NCBI RefSeq assembly: GCF_004364125.1
Contig: NZ_SNZV01000004.1
Coordinates: 248,001-312,000, forward strand
Length of the DNA stretch: 64,000 nt
DNA from: Sphingobacterium paludis
Lineage (GTDB): Bacteria > Bacteroidota > Bacteroidia > Sphingobacteriales > Sphingobacteriaceae
Direction of reading: 5' to 3'
Part shown: one piece after another, positions 1-8,990 of the stretch
Numbering within the stretch: the stretch's first letter is position 1
Layout of the letters: each line of letters opens with the position of its first letter
Translations under genes and position numbers: made by a program
The notes under the pieces: model-generated
Seen by the model: only the letters and a program-made list of their open reading frames with translations
Databases searched by the model: none
Told to the model about the DNA's origin: nothing

Positions 1-509
1 ATTTCTGTGGGGTAGTACCTGGATTTTGCCCCTTGGGCAATCTCGTCCAAACTGCTTGAAATGCGATATGAAAACAGGGGCGATTGACTGTCTGTTGTTG
101 GCGCGGCAACAACGTGCACTAAACCATCAATCAGTCCTCGCTCTAATAAAGCAGATGCTACCCAGCTCACCATTCCGCCGGAGCTTCCATTTTTTCTGAA
201 GGAATCTTTTTTACTAAAGCCTACGTAGGCCTGTTCATATCGGCCAATAGTGGTGCTAACTTCTGCTGCATTGGGAAAATTCTGCAACGCGATCTGGTCT
301 TCGTTGATTGCCAATGGGGAGAAGGGGCAGGTTGCGCTGAGCGCTTGAGATGGGGTGTCGAACCACTCCGATTGACCTTGCGGCTTAAGCTCACCATATT
401 TATCAAATTGCATCGTTACACCATTTGCGCTGTACTGGGCAGCACAACTGCCACAGCCAATGCAGAGACCAGAGCCTATGATATCATTGGGGCTAATCAA
501 TTTTTCCAT
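1..509 (-). CDS. FrhB-like coenzyme F420 hydrogenase/dehydrogenase beta-subunit family protein (partial, C-terminus outside window)
   Basis: An open frame of 169 codons runs off the left edge, so only the N-terminus is visible. ATG at 509 follows an AGGAG ribosome site; a second ATG just upstream is closed by a stop after six codons. Residues 16, 19 and 22 form a CxxCxxC cluster (LCIGCGSC) with a fourth cysteine in CP at 61-62, a ferredoxin-type 4Fe-4S site. A KNGSSGGMVS motif follows and the visible end carries GAKSRYYPTE, both typical of FrhB-family proteins. In bacteria such proteins are often encoded beside polysaccharide pyruvyl-transferases and glycosyltransferases in exopolysaccharide clusters, which fits the divergent glycosyltransferase here. 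The substrate is unknown. Confidence 0.8.
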   Translation of the reverse strand, partial: MEKLISPNDIIGSGLCIGCGSCAAQYSANGVTMQFDKYGELKPQGQSEWFDTPSQALSATCPFSPLAINEDQIALQNFPNAAEVSTTIGRYEQAYVGFSKKDSFRKNGSSGGMVSWVASALLERGLIDGLVHVVAAPTTDSQSPLFSYRISSSLDEIAQGAKSRYYPTE

Positions 510-769
510 ACATTCGATTCTCCTGTGGTTTTAATCAATCTTGGTTACCTAGCAATTTAAGCCTGTGATGCGTTCCCCACTCACGCTACTTTATGGACTT
601 ATCAACATATAATTCATGCTGTTTTGAGCGAAAAAATATGAAATTTGCACACTTTAATTCATACTAAGGTAAGTATTTATTGTGTTATTTTATCCATAAA
701 AATCTATCTAAAAAACTGTTATGGATAATAAATAAATATCATTAACTTTAGTAGAATAAAGCTAAAATT

Positions 770-1036
770 ATGGATACAAATACAGAGTTCAATGAAAAAA
801 TAGCTAAGGTGCTTAGCGCAATATTAGGAAGAGAAGTGCATGCCGATTCGCTAAATGATGATACCGACTTAATTGATGGCGTCGGATTAAATTCATTAGA
901 TTTTTTGCAATTTATTCTCAAGCTTGAAAATGAATTTGATGTGGAGATAGATATTGAGAAGCTCGAATTGCGCTACTTCAAAAAAATGCGTGACCTCAAA
1001 AGTTTCATTGCTGAAGCTCAAGGTACTGCGCTTTAG
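770..1036 (+). CDS. Acyl carrier protein
   Basis: An 88-residue acidic protein with the four-helix acyl-carrier layout. The phosphopantetheine attachment site is Ser42 in GLNSLDFLQF (the more usual form is DSLD). It ends 25 bp before a glycosyltransferase on the same strand, so both are probably co-transcribed. A carrier protein in a polysaccharide cluster suggests that an acyl group is made or transferred locally, for example to decorate a glycan. It is unlikely to be the housekeeping fatty-acid AcpP because fabF is not adjacent and the motif diverges. Confidence 0.85.
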   Translation: MDTNTEFNEKIAKVLSAILGREVHADSLNDDTDLIDGVGLNSLDFLQFILKLENEFDVEIDIEKLELRYFKKMRDLKSFIAEAQGTAL

Positions 1037-1061
1037 TTGCCGAAAACGATAGCTTTCAAGA

Positions 1062-2177
1062 ATGAGGAGGATACTGATTGTCATAAACTCTTCAAGACTT
1101 AGTGGTGCTGAGCTAAGCATGATCACCCAAATGAAGTTCTTGCGAACCTGTAATGAGTTGGTTGTGGTCGTTCCGGCTGGCAGCGTGCTTATCCAGCAAT
1201 TTGAGGGATATGGCTATCGTGTTATAGCCATGGACATGGTTCGTTTTGCGAAGCGGCGAGCATTTGGCGAACAGCTCCGTCATCTCGTTCACATGTTGAA
1301 ACAATCCGCTCATTTATCGCGCATAGTCTTTCGAGAAGATATCGATATTGTCTGGGCAAATTCTGTGCAGAGCTTACTCTATACCTTCTCCGTACGTTTT
1401 TGCACACGCGCGAAGGTCATATGGACCGTCAGAGATGCCATTTCAACGAGATGGCATGGATTCCTGTTCTCCATCTTCGCTACGCAGGTTATCTGCATTT
1501 CGGAATTTATCAGCAGGCAGTTGCCAGCCAGCAAAAAAAGTAAGGTAATCTATAATGGGGTCGATTTGGATGTATGGAGTCCTGACAAGGTTGGCGGGGC
1601 AATGTACCGTTTAAAATCCGAAGAGGCGCCCACAGTCTGCATCGGAAATATCGGCCAATTAATCCCTTGGAAAAATCAATTGCATTTTATCCGCATCGCG
1701 CGCATCATCAGTAATGCCATTCCCAACGCCCATTTTTTTATTATTGGGGATGATCTGTTCGCTGATTATCCCGACTACCGGCAAGAGCTTAAAAGGGAGA
1801 TTATGGACGCTGATATGGTCGATCGCATCACGTTTCTAGGGTATAACGATGATATAAAAGCTGTAATGGCCGGTTTGGATATGCTCATCCATACGGCAAT
1901 AAATGAACCATTGGGGCGGGTTATATTGGAAGCAATGGCCATGCAAAAGATTGTCTTTTCTTATGCGAGCGGTGGGGTCGCCGAAATCATTGACAATGGA
2001 AAAGATGGTTTCCTTGTTCCGGCAAACGACTATGAGGCTTTGGCAAAAAAACTGCTTTGGTTTATCGAGCAAAGCCCGGAATTTCAATATTCCGTACAAA
2101 AAAGCGCAAGGGCGAAAGTAGCGCAGAAATTTAATGCGCGTTTGCTAGCTGAGCAGATCACGCGTGTGGTGGAGTAA
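1062..2177 (+). CDS. Glycosyltransferase family 4 (GT-B fold)
   Basis: A 371-residue protein with no signal peptide. The N-terminal Rossmann half begins RILIVINSSRLSGAE. The C-terminal half (about residue 180 on) has the GT4 signatures GNIGQLIPWKNQ, FLGYNDDI, and the nucleotide-sugar E-x7-E region around EPLGRVILEAMA, then GGVAEII and GFLVPAND. It would transfer a sugar from a nucleotide donor to a growing glycan on the cytoplasmic face of the membrane. It follows the acyl carrier protein by 25 bp. Donor and acceptor cannot be read from sequence. Confidence 0.9.
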   Translation: MRRILIVINSSRLSGAELSMITQMKFLRTCNELVVVVPAGSVLIQQFEGYGYRVIAMDMVRFAKRRAFGEQLRHLVHMLKQSAHLSRIVFREDIDIVWANSVQSLLYTFSVRFCTRAKVIWTVRDAISTRWHGFLFSIFATQVICISEFISRQLPASKKSKVIYNGVDLDVWSPDKVGGAMYRLKSEEAPTVCIGNIGQLIPWKNQLHFIRIARIISNAIPNAHFFIIGDDLFADYPDYRQELKREIMDADMVDRITFLGYNDDIKAVMAGLDMLIHTAINEPLGRVILEAMAMQKIVFSYASGGVAEIIDNGKDGFLVPANDYEALAKKLLWFIEQSPEFQYSVQKSARAKVAQKFNARLLAEQITRVVE

Positions 2178-2404
2178 TAGAATCAAGCCCGCTCATGCGA
2201 CATATGGAAGCGGCTCAGCTCTAGCTTAACGTTCTTCCGATCATAGTCTTTCGTGTCATGATCAAGATGCGTAACAGATCATTTCCTGCCCACGGCCACC
2301 GCCTGAATATCCTTTTATTTTTTGGGAGTACCTCCCATCTTGACGGTGCTCGAAAGATGCACTGCATTATCGATAAAAGGGAGAGGTCTTGATCATTTAT
2401 GAAT

Positions 2405-2442
2405 AACCCCACAAGTCGGCAATACGCTATCTTGTGGGGGTT
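2405..2442. terminator. Inverted repeat, probable bidirectional terminator
   Basis: Nine-base arms CCCCACAAG (2407-2415) and CTTGTGGGG (2431-2439) with a 15-nt loop, between the convergent glycosyltransferase and EEP genes. The T-runs on either side are short, so termination strength is uncertain. Confidence 0.5.
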
Positions 2443-2462
2443 TGTAGAGGCTTTACCAGATC

Positions 2463-3302
2463 TTATTTCAGTTCCAGTACGGTTAGAATCGGGAAGTGAT
2501 CCGAAGGAAATTTACCAAAATACGTGTCAGTCAATACGCCCCATTTAATCGCATTAAAATGCGTACTTATGAACACATGATCGATGATCCTGTTGCTTCT
2601 GGGCTTACGGAATCCGTTTGCAGATGAATTATTCTGATAAGGATGGTTTACGTTGGCGTGTACATCCACAAGTGTACCCGAACTGGCAATGGTTTTGTAC
2701 CAAGATGATTCGCGGTCGCCATTAAAATCTCCAGTAAGCACGACGGGGGCGTCTCCTGCAATTTTCCTAATGTGCGCAAGGATTAGCTTAGCACTCTCTT
2801 CCCGTGCTACAACGCCTTGATGATCGAAGTGGACGTTAAAAACATACAGGCTTTTGCCGCTGCGTACATCCTTAAGATATACCCAGGAGCAGATGCGGTT
2901 GCAGCAGGTAGCGTCCCAGCCAAGGCCAGGCTTGGAAGGATTTTCTGCTAGCCAGAAATCGCCACTTTTCAGTAACGTAAATCTATCCTTTTTGTAGAAG
3001 ATAGCTGAATGTTCTCCAGCTTCCTGACCATCGTCGCGCCCCTTGCCATAGCGGCTGTATTCGGGCAGCGCAGCACTGATATCGTCCAACTGATTTTTAA
3101 AGCCTTCCTGCGTACCGAGTATGTCAAATTCGTGAAATCGAATAAGACTCGATACGATGGGAGCACGATCCACCCACAGGTTACCCGTGTCGGCAGGGTT
3201 ATCGTACCGGATGTTAAAACTCCCTACTGTAATCTGCTGCGCTTTCAACCCGAACGCGAGGAATGCGAATAGGGCTATGGTCATTAATGTTTTTAAGTTC
3301 AT
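2463..3302 (-). CDS. Secreted endonuclease/exonuclease/phosphatase (EEP) family phosphoesterase
   Basis: A 279-residue protein with a signal peptide (MNLKTLMTIALFAFLAFGLKAQ). EEP-fold motifs are present in order: GSFNIRYDNP, the metal-binding glutamate in GTQEGF, NVHFDHQG, LTGDFNGD, IIDHVFIS and the terminal SDHFPI histidine. The family hydrolyses phosphodiester or phosphomonoester bonds in nucleic acids, phospholipids or inositol phosphates. It is the third gene of a susC-susD-EEP operon (27 bp after susD), so it probably acts in the periplasm or at the surface on material bound by the SusCD pair. A role in scavenging phosphate is inferred; see the repeat array at 8885. Confidence 0.85.
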   Translation of the reverse strand: MNLKTLMTIALFAFLAFGLKAQQITVGSFNIRYDNPADTGNLWVDRAPIVSSLIRFHEFDILGTQEGFKNQLDDISAALPEYSRYGKGRDDGQEAGEHSAIFYKKDRFTLLKSGDFWLAENPSKPGLGWDATCCNRICSWVYLKDVRSGKSLYVFNVHFDHQGVVAREESAKLILAHIRKIAGDAPVVLTGDFNGDRESSWYKTIASSGTLVDVHANVNHPYQNNSSANGFRKPRSNRIIDHVFISTHFNAIKWGVLTDTYFGKFPSDHFPILTVLELK

Positions 3303-3329
3303 ATCTTTTTCTTATCGTATGCTTGATCA

Positions 3330-5111
3330 TTATTCCCAACCTGGGTTTTGACCCAAATTTGGATTTCGTTGTAAATCATTGAGCGGAATAGGGTAGTAGT
3401 ACATATGCTCTTTCCAGTCTCTTGGAATTTCGTTCATCCAGAGCAGCTCGCCACTGCTGCCGTTCTTCAAAAGCTGTGAGTTTGTAATAGCCCCAATCGT
3501 GGCAGATACGTTCACATAAGTGACCCCGGGTACTGGATTGGGGCGTGTACCTTGGTAAAAGGCGACATCAAGTATACCGTCCTCATTGAGATCCAACGGC
3601 GTGTTTAATGCCGGTACGTAGAAACCATTCCACTGCTGCTCCATAAGTTCACCTCTTCTCCACCGTAATATATCCGAGAAACGCAAGCCTTCCAGGCTGA
3701 GTTCGATGCCGCGCTCTCTGCGAATTTCTAGTAGGGTAGGATCGCTGATTTCCGGGAAGTAATGAGCTATTAAATAGGGGTCTGCCGTGGTCGGTTTACT
3801 GGATAAACCGCCGGTAATACCCGCTCGTGCACGCAAGACACCTATCGTGTTTGCCCAGTCGGCATCGCTCAATGTGCCAAGCTCTGCCTTGGCTTCGGCA
3901 TAGTTCAGCAGTACCTCCGCGTAGCGGAATAACGGAATAGCGTTATTGTTTAGCGCACCTGCATCATAGTACATATCGTCCAACGTCCATTTGATAGGTT
4001 GGTAACCGGTAAATGTGTACGAAAATACGGGCGGGGCAGGCACCTGTTGCCCGTTGTTGATGCGCTTGTAATCGCCAGAGCGGATGGTTTGTTTTAAGCG
4101 CAGATCCCGATTTTTAACTTCGTCCTTAAAGAGCATCGTCTGGTAGTTTTGCTCATTTGTAAACGGCGTGCCATCGAGCTTTAGGTAAGTGTTGATAAAG
4201 GTTCGTGTAAAGCTCGCTTTGGCGCCGTAAGTACCGCTTGTCCACCACCAATTGGCTTCGTTCAAGATGCCTAGATTAACATCGGCTACCGCAGCTTGCA
4301 ACACTTCTGTTGCAACGGGAGCCGTGCTGGTAAATACTTGGCGATAAGCTAAATTTGTGCCGCCAGCGGTATTGATCGTATAGCCGCCGTTTGCCATGAT
4401 AGCACTTGCTGCGCGCTCCGCCTCGCTCAGCCAACTATTTGCGCTGGCGGCTAAGTCTAGCGAAGGATGGTATTTTCTAAACGTTCCTTCGAAAAGACAT
4501 ACCCGCGCTTTGTAAGCATGCGCAACCCACTTGGTAACCGTGGTTCTGCTCGGATCGTTCGTGGCGAGGATATGCTCGCAGGCAAAGTTTAGATCAGCGA
4601 GAACAGAATCCATCACCAAGGCTCGCGAATCTCTTGCACCATTAAGCCGAGGATCTTCTAAGTCGAGCGGTTCACCGATCCAAGGCACATTGCCGAAGCG
4701 CTTTACTTTCTCCATATAAAAGTAAGCACGGTAATAGCGGGCGATACCCAGGTAGTTGTTACGCACCTGCTCGGGCACAGCCGGATCGTTACAGTTTTCG
4801 ATAAAGTAGTTGATGTTCCGGAGATCTGTCCAGGTCCACCCGGAGCTGTTGTTGGCAGCGAAAGCACCCGGACGAAGGAAGTTTTGCACTTCCCTGACGG
4901 CCAGGTAATCAGACATGGCATCTTGGCTGGTCGAATTGCGGGGAAGGAAGCCCATGTTATAAAAGCCATTCGTGTACAATTTCAAGCCGTTCTCGGTTCC
5001 AAAAACAGCGGATTTCGTGGCTGTGGACTGTGGTTCTTGGTCTAGCTGTTTACAGGCTGCTGCACTCAAACAGGCTAACAAAATCCATATATAGTTTCTC
5101 ATAGTTTTCAT
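3330..5111 (-). CDS. SusD/RagB-family outer-membrane nutrient-binding lipoprotein
   Basis: A 593-residue protein with a lipoprotein signal (MKTMRNYIWILLACLSAAAC, lipidated Cys20 or less likely Cys14). The N-terminal TPR-like helical region includes RYYRAYFYMEKVKRFGNVP, and the C-terminal part has the family motifs FRYAEVLLNYAEAKAE and RRERGIELSLEGLRF. SusD proteins form the lid of a SusC barrel and bind the substrate at the cell surface. The gene lies 158 bp downstream of its SusC partner and 27 bp before the EEP phosphoesterase. Length is typical. The ligand is not predictable from sequence alone. Confidence 0.95.
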   Translation of the reverse strand: MKTMRNYIWILLACLSAAACKQLDQEPQSTATKSAVFGTENGLKLYTNGFYNMGFLPRNSTSQDAMSDYLAVREVQNFLRPGAFAANNSSGWTWTDLRNINYFIENCNDPAVPEQVRNNYLGIARYYRAYFYMEKVKRFGNVPWIGEPLDLEDPRLNGARDSRALVMDSVLADLNFACEHILATNDPSRTTVTKWVAHAYKARVCLFEGTFRKYHPSLDLAASANSWLSEAERAASAIMANGGYTINTAGGTNLAYRQVFTSTAPVATEVLQAAVADVNLGILNEANWWWTSGTYGAKASFTRTFINTYLKLDGTPFTNEQNYQTMLFKDEVKNRDLRLKQTIRSGDYKRINNGQQVPAPPVFSYTFTGYQPIKWTLDDMYYDAGALNNNAIPLFRYAEVLLNYAEAKAELGTLSDADWANTIGVLRARAGITGGLSSKPTTADPYLIAHYFPEISDPTLLEIRRERGIELSLEGLRFSDILRWRRGELMEQQWNGFYVPALNTPLDLNEDGILDVAFYQGTRPNPVPGVTYVNVSATIGAITNSQLLKNGSSGELLWMNEIPRDWKEHMYYYPIPLNDLQRNPNLGQNPGWE

Positions 5112-5269
5112 GTGTAAATAATTATTTCATGAGCTCGCTAAGCTCGGTCTTGTATGGGCAAATGGAATGTCCAGATTATCTTCGATAAATTCGCTACACG
5201 CGCTTATACTCTTGTGGGAGTTTGGCAATCGTGGCGCTTTCATTCCTGACATTGCTTAAAGGCGATACG

Positions 5270-8200
5270 CTAAAACCCGAAGTTTAATCCCAATGCATAG
5301 CTCTTCATCAACGGATAGTTATAGCCGTCGCCATTTGTGCTATTCGGATTCAAATCCTGATCAGAAGGAACAGCATTTTCCACATCGATGGTTTTCACGA
5401 TTTTATACATCGGCGAATAGGTAAATAGGTTTTCGCCAGAGAAAAATACCTTTAAACTCCGAGCACCAATTTTCCGGCTGACCTGGGCCGGAAGCGTATA
5501 GCCGATCTGTATATTTTTTAAACGTAGATAAGCGACATTTTGTAGATACCGCGTCTGCGCGACACCAAGTGTCCGGTTGGTGTTGTTGGATGCGGCTCTG
5601 GACATGGTGCGTGGAAAGTAAGCATTTGTATTCTCAGGTGTCCACATATTGCCGACGTGAAAGGTTGGAATGTTGTTATAAGGTCTGTTGTACTGTCCCC
5701 AGAACATTTCGCTCTCCGTAGAGGGGTACCATTGCTGTTTGCCCACGCCTTGGAAGAATGCGGCAAAGGAGAAGTTGTGGTACTCAGCACCGAGATTTAA
5801 TCCATACATATAGCGAGGGGCAGAGTTTCCGATAATGCGTCTATCGCCCGAATTGCCTACACGGTTTTCGCCTACGTTGATAAATCCATCACCGTTAAGA
5901 TCGCGCAGTTTGATATCCCCCGGAGCCCAGATATTGGTGGGCGAGGCACGCATTTGCGGACTCTGTTTAGCATGTGCATCGATATCGGCCTGGTCGATGA
6001 AGAAGCCCTCCGTTTCATATCCCCAAATTTCGCCCAATACCTGCCCTTCATAATAATCTGATAAAAGCTTATCGGGGTTGTTGTACCGGTCGATTGTCGA
6101 TTTATTATCCGACATCGTAACGCGTACATTGTACCGGAATGGTTTGCTGGCATCGCCAAATTGATCATTCCACGACAAGCTTGCTTCCCAACCGCGCGTG
6201 GTCAGATCGGCATAGTTTCCTTTGGGTACGGCGGTACCAAACAGGGCAGGGGGTGTCAGCGCGTTGGTAAACATATCCGTGGTTTTACGTACATAGGCAT
6301 CTGCGGTGAAGCTTAACCTATTGGAAAGCATCGTCAGATCCAGTCCTATATTGGTGGTTGTGGAGGTTTCCCAAGTCAACCCAGCGGGCAGTACCGCAGG
6401 CATCCCCGTTGTTTGAGGGCGCACACCGTTTAAGATCACATTAGACTGCGCAATATTGAAGATCTCTTGGAAAGCATACGACGCGATGTTACCATTTCCA
6501 AGCGAGCCATACGAAGCACGCACCTTGAAATCAGAAACCAGATTTTCCGAGACGGTCCAAAAGTTTTCTTTATTGATTCTCCAGCCCCCGGAAACCGATG
6601 GGAAGAAACCGTAACGCTGGTCGCTTGGAAATTTAGAAGAGCCATCATATCGTGCGTTGACCTCTAGCAAATAGCGGTCTTTAAAGGAATAGTTTAATCG
6701 GGAGAAACCACCTAAAATGGCCCATTTCTCATAGCCACCACCTGTTCCAATAGATTGCCCAAGGGCAAGGTTTAAATCGGTAGCATCCTCGAAAATAATC
6801 CCGTTTCGCTGAACAAAGTTGCGATTGTAGGTAGACTGCTCGTAGTTGTAGCCCACCATGGCTTTTAAGTAATGATCTTCAGCAAAGCGATCTTCAAACT
6901 CAGCGAATATATTGGTGGCTAGATACTGTGTTTCACGTAGGTCGACCATCAAATCGTTGGTCGTGGTGCCGATAAATGACGTGACGCCCACCGAATTGCT
7001 GTAGGGCACCTGCACACGTTTTTGCCGGATATCGTTATTGGTATTTCTGAACGTAAAATCGGCATTGACACGTAATTTGTTCTCGAAGAAATTACTCCGA
7101 ATTCCGGTGATGTTTCGGAATACCTGTCTTCTCGTATCTCTTCCGTTTTTTCCATAGATAAAATCACCAACAGTATAGGCTGCTGAAAAAGTAAGGCTGC
7201 CATCAGGATTGAACATGGGCATGGTGGGGTGCCCCTCATCGGCAATATTACGCCAGATGCCGCCGCCCTCGCCCACATTGATCGGGTTGTGGTAATTCAT
7301 CACCGAGTAATCCGAATTGTTCTCAATTTTCAACCAGGGGAATACCTGTATTGACCCGCGCGCTCGGATGTTTTTCATGGCATAATCGTCGCTATTATGA
7401 CGAAACAGACCATCTTGCTTTAGCAGGCGGCCTGAAACTAAGTAGGATACTTTGTCGTTACCGCCCGTGATAGACAAATTATTTTCCATCGCTGCCGTAT
7501 TGGGCTTGTAAAGCTCTTTGTAGTAATCTACGCTCCCATAATACGTGTATTCGCCCGTTACCGGATCAATCTCTACTTCGTTGTAAGGTTGTCCGGATTC
7601 TACGCGGCGTTTAAATTCGTCGAGGTAAGCTTGAGAAAATTTCTGTGTTTTATTGGCGTTCTGCGGGAAAGATCCGTCACCATTGATAAAGGCCTCTGCA
7701 AACATTTTTGACCAGGTATAGCCGTCGGTCACGAAATCGGGAACCTGCAATGGGTTTTTGATCGCGTAATTTCCTGCGTAATTCAATTGTACCTGACCTT
7801 TTTTTGCTTGTTTCGTGGTGATCAATACCACACCGAAAACACCGCGTGCACCGTAGATAGCTGCCGATGCAGCATCTTTCAGTATCGAGACGCTTTCGAC
7901 ATCATTCGGGTTGAGCAAGCTAGGATCGCCTTCAAATCCATCGATTAATACCAAGGCGCTTCCGCCTTGTCCGATCGACGTGGTTCCGCGGATGTTGTAA
8001 GATGGCGATTGTGTCGGCTTGCCATCGGCCATGCGGAGATTTAAGTTGGGGAGCAGGCCTTGCAACCCTTGCGTGAGGTTTGTAATTGGCCGGTTCTCCA
8101 ATACTTTGGACGTGATTTGGTCAACGGCGCCGGTCGCGTTTTCCCTTTTCTGCGTGCCGTATCCTACGACAATCACTTCGTTTAGCGTTCCGGACTCTCC

Positions 8201-8569
8201 GGTAAGCTGAACGTTCAGCGTATTGTCCCCACTCTTGATAACCGTTTTATCATACGTAGCGGTGGTGTAGGATACAAAGCTAACGACGATACTATATGTT
8301 CCCTCGGGGAGGTTGATACGAAACGATCCCTCTTCATCACTCTGGGTTGTCAGATTGAGTTCTTTGATGAGGATGTTTGCTCCTGCCAACGGCATCCCGT
8401 TCTGATCAACGACTTTGCCGCGAAGCGATGCATTTTGCCGCATGGGGTAGATGTGTTCGACGATACGCTTGTCTGCTGCTTTGCTGGGCGTCATCATGCC
8501 TTGATCTGTAAGGTTGGCCGCGAGGGCAATGAGCGCAACCTTCAGAAAAAAGTTTTCTGCTTGTTTCAT
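5270..8569 (-). CDS. SusC/RagA-family TonB-dependent outer-membrane transporter
   Basis: A 1099-residue barrel protein. After a signal-like N-terminus come a carboxypeptidase-regulatory-like domain (about 48-125), the TonB-box region EVIVVGYGTQ (131-140), a plug with YNIRGTTS, LVLIDGF and AIYGARGVFGVVLITTK, and a long beta-barrel ending in an aromatic residue (LGLNFGF). It imports oligomers or complexes across the outer membrane using TonB energy, with the SusD encoded just downstream as lid. No glycoside hydrolase or sensor gene flanks it, which is unusual for a polysaccharide locus; the only enzyme is a phosphoesterase. Confidence 0.96.
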   Translation of the reverse strand: MKQAENFFLKVALIALAANLTDQGMMTPSKAADKRIVEHIYPMRQNASLRGKVVDQNGMPLAGANILIKELNLTTQSDEEGSFRINLPEGTYSIVVSFVSYTTATYDKTVIKSGDNTLNVQLTGESGTLNEVIVVGYGTQKRENATGAVDQITSKVLENRPITNLTQGLQGLLPNLNLRMADGKPTQSPSYNIRGTTSIGQGGSALVLIDGFEGDPSLLNPNDVESVSILKDAASAAIYGARGVFGVVLITTKQAKKGQVQLNYAGNYAIKNPLQVPDFVTDGYTWSKMFAEAFINGDGSFPQNANKTQKFSQAYLDEFKRRVESGQPYNEVEIDPVTGEYTYYGSVDYYKELYKPNTAAMENNLSITGGNDKVSYLVSGRLLKQDGLFRHNSDDYAMKNIRARGSIQVFPWLKIENNSDYSVMNYHNPINVGEGGGIWRNIADEGHPTMPMFNPDGSLTFSAAYTVGDFIYGKNGRDTRRQVFRNITGIRSNFFENKLRVNADFTFRNTNNDIRQKRVQVPYSNSVGVTSFIGTTTNDLMVDLRETQYLATNIFAEFEDRFAEDHYLKAMVGYNYEQSTYNRNFVQRNGIIFEDATDLNLALGQSIGTGGGYEKWAILGGFSRLNYSFKDRYLLEVNARYDGSSKFPSDQRYGFFPSVSGGWRINKENFWTVSENLVSDFKVRASYGSLGNGNIASYAFQEIFNIAQSNVILNGVRPQTTGMPAVLPAGLTWETSTTTNIGLDLTMLSNRLSFTADAYVRKTTDMFTNALTPPALFGTAVPKGNYADLTTRGWEASLSWNDQFGDASKPFRYNVRVTMSDNKSTIDRYNNPDKLLSDYYEGQVLGEIWGYETEGFFIDQADIDAHAKQSPQMRASPTNIWAPGDIKLRDLNGDGFINVGENRVGNSGDRRIIGNSAPRYMYGLNLGAEYHNFSFAAFFQGVGKQQWYPSTESEMFWGQYNRPYNNIPTFHVGNMWTPENTNAYFPRTMSRAASNNTNRTLGVAQTRYLQNVAYLRLKNIQIGYTLPAQVSRKIGARSLKVFFSGENLFTYSPMYKIVKTIDVENAVPSDQDLNPNSTNGDGYNYPLMKSYALGLNFGF

Positions 8570-8880
8570 TAGAAATTGGGTTTAGATTACTATCGATACG
8601 GATATCGAATGGCCAAAACTACAGCTGGGAAATGAATAGAATATTAAGGATACATTACTAATTAGTGAGTTTATTCTTTTGAATTATCCTGTCATATTAA
8701 GTTAGTATGAACGTCCAATAACATACGCCTAGCGCTCTGAACTATTAACATGTTTAAAAAATCTTGTATAAATAATCTACCGCCAGATGCCGAAAAAGTA
8801 GGAGGCCTCTAAATGCCACCCCAGCCTATTTACCTAGAAATTCGTCAAGGTGAATTTTCAGTTAAAAACCTCTATAATTC
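8570..8880. other. Divergent intergenic region between two SusC/D operons
   Basis: Non-coding. It should hold the promoter for the leftward susC operon. A TAGTTTTG element can be read on the minus strand about 45-50 bp before that gene's start, but with no good -33 box. Nothing else is recognised before the direct-repeat array that begins at 8885. Confidence 0.4.
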
Positions 8881-8884
8881 TTTT

Positions 8885-8928
8885 GTTAACAATGTGTTAA
8901 CAACTCATTAGCAATCCATTAACAATGC
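8885..8928 (+). promoter_or_regulatory. Four 11-bp direct repeats, Pho-box-like operator
   Basis: Four consecutive 11-mers: GTTAACAATGT (8885), GTTAACAACTC (8896), ATTAGCAATCC (8907) and ATTAACAATGC (8918), core TTAACAA with one mismatch in the third. Exact 11-bp phasing of a TTAACA-type core is how OmpR/PhoB-type response regulators (PhoP of Bacillus, SphR of cyanobacteria) read their operators. The array ends 17 bp before a TAtaTTTG -7 box, just where an activator replacing a -33 element would sit. The spacing is seen directly; the regulator is inferred. Confidence 0.6.
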
Positions 8929-8945
8929 CGGGGAATATAGGTTCT

Positions 8946-8953
8946 TATATTTG
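8946..8953 (+). promoter_or_regulatory. Bacteroidota -7 promoter element for the lipoprotein-susCD operon
   Basis: TATATTTG matches TAnnTTTG. No TTTG lies 19-20 bp upstream, which suggests an activator-dependent promoter. It sits 37 bp before the ATG at 8991. Confidence 0.55.
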
Positions 8954-8990
8954 GGTATTAACTAAATCGTTTTAAACTAAATTACCTGTT

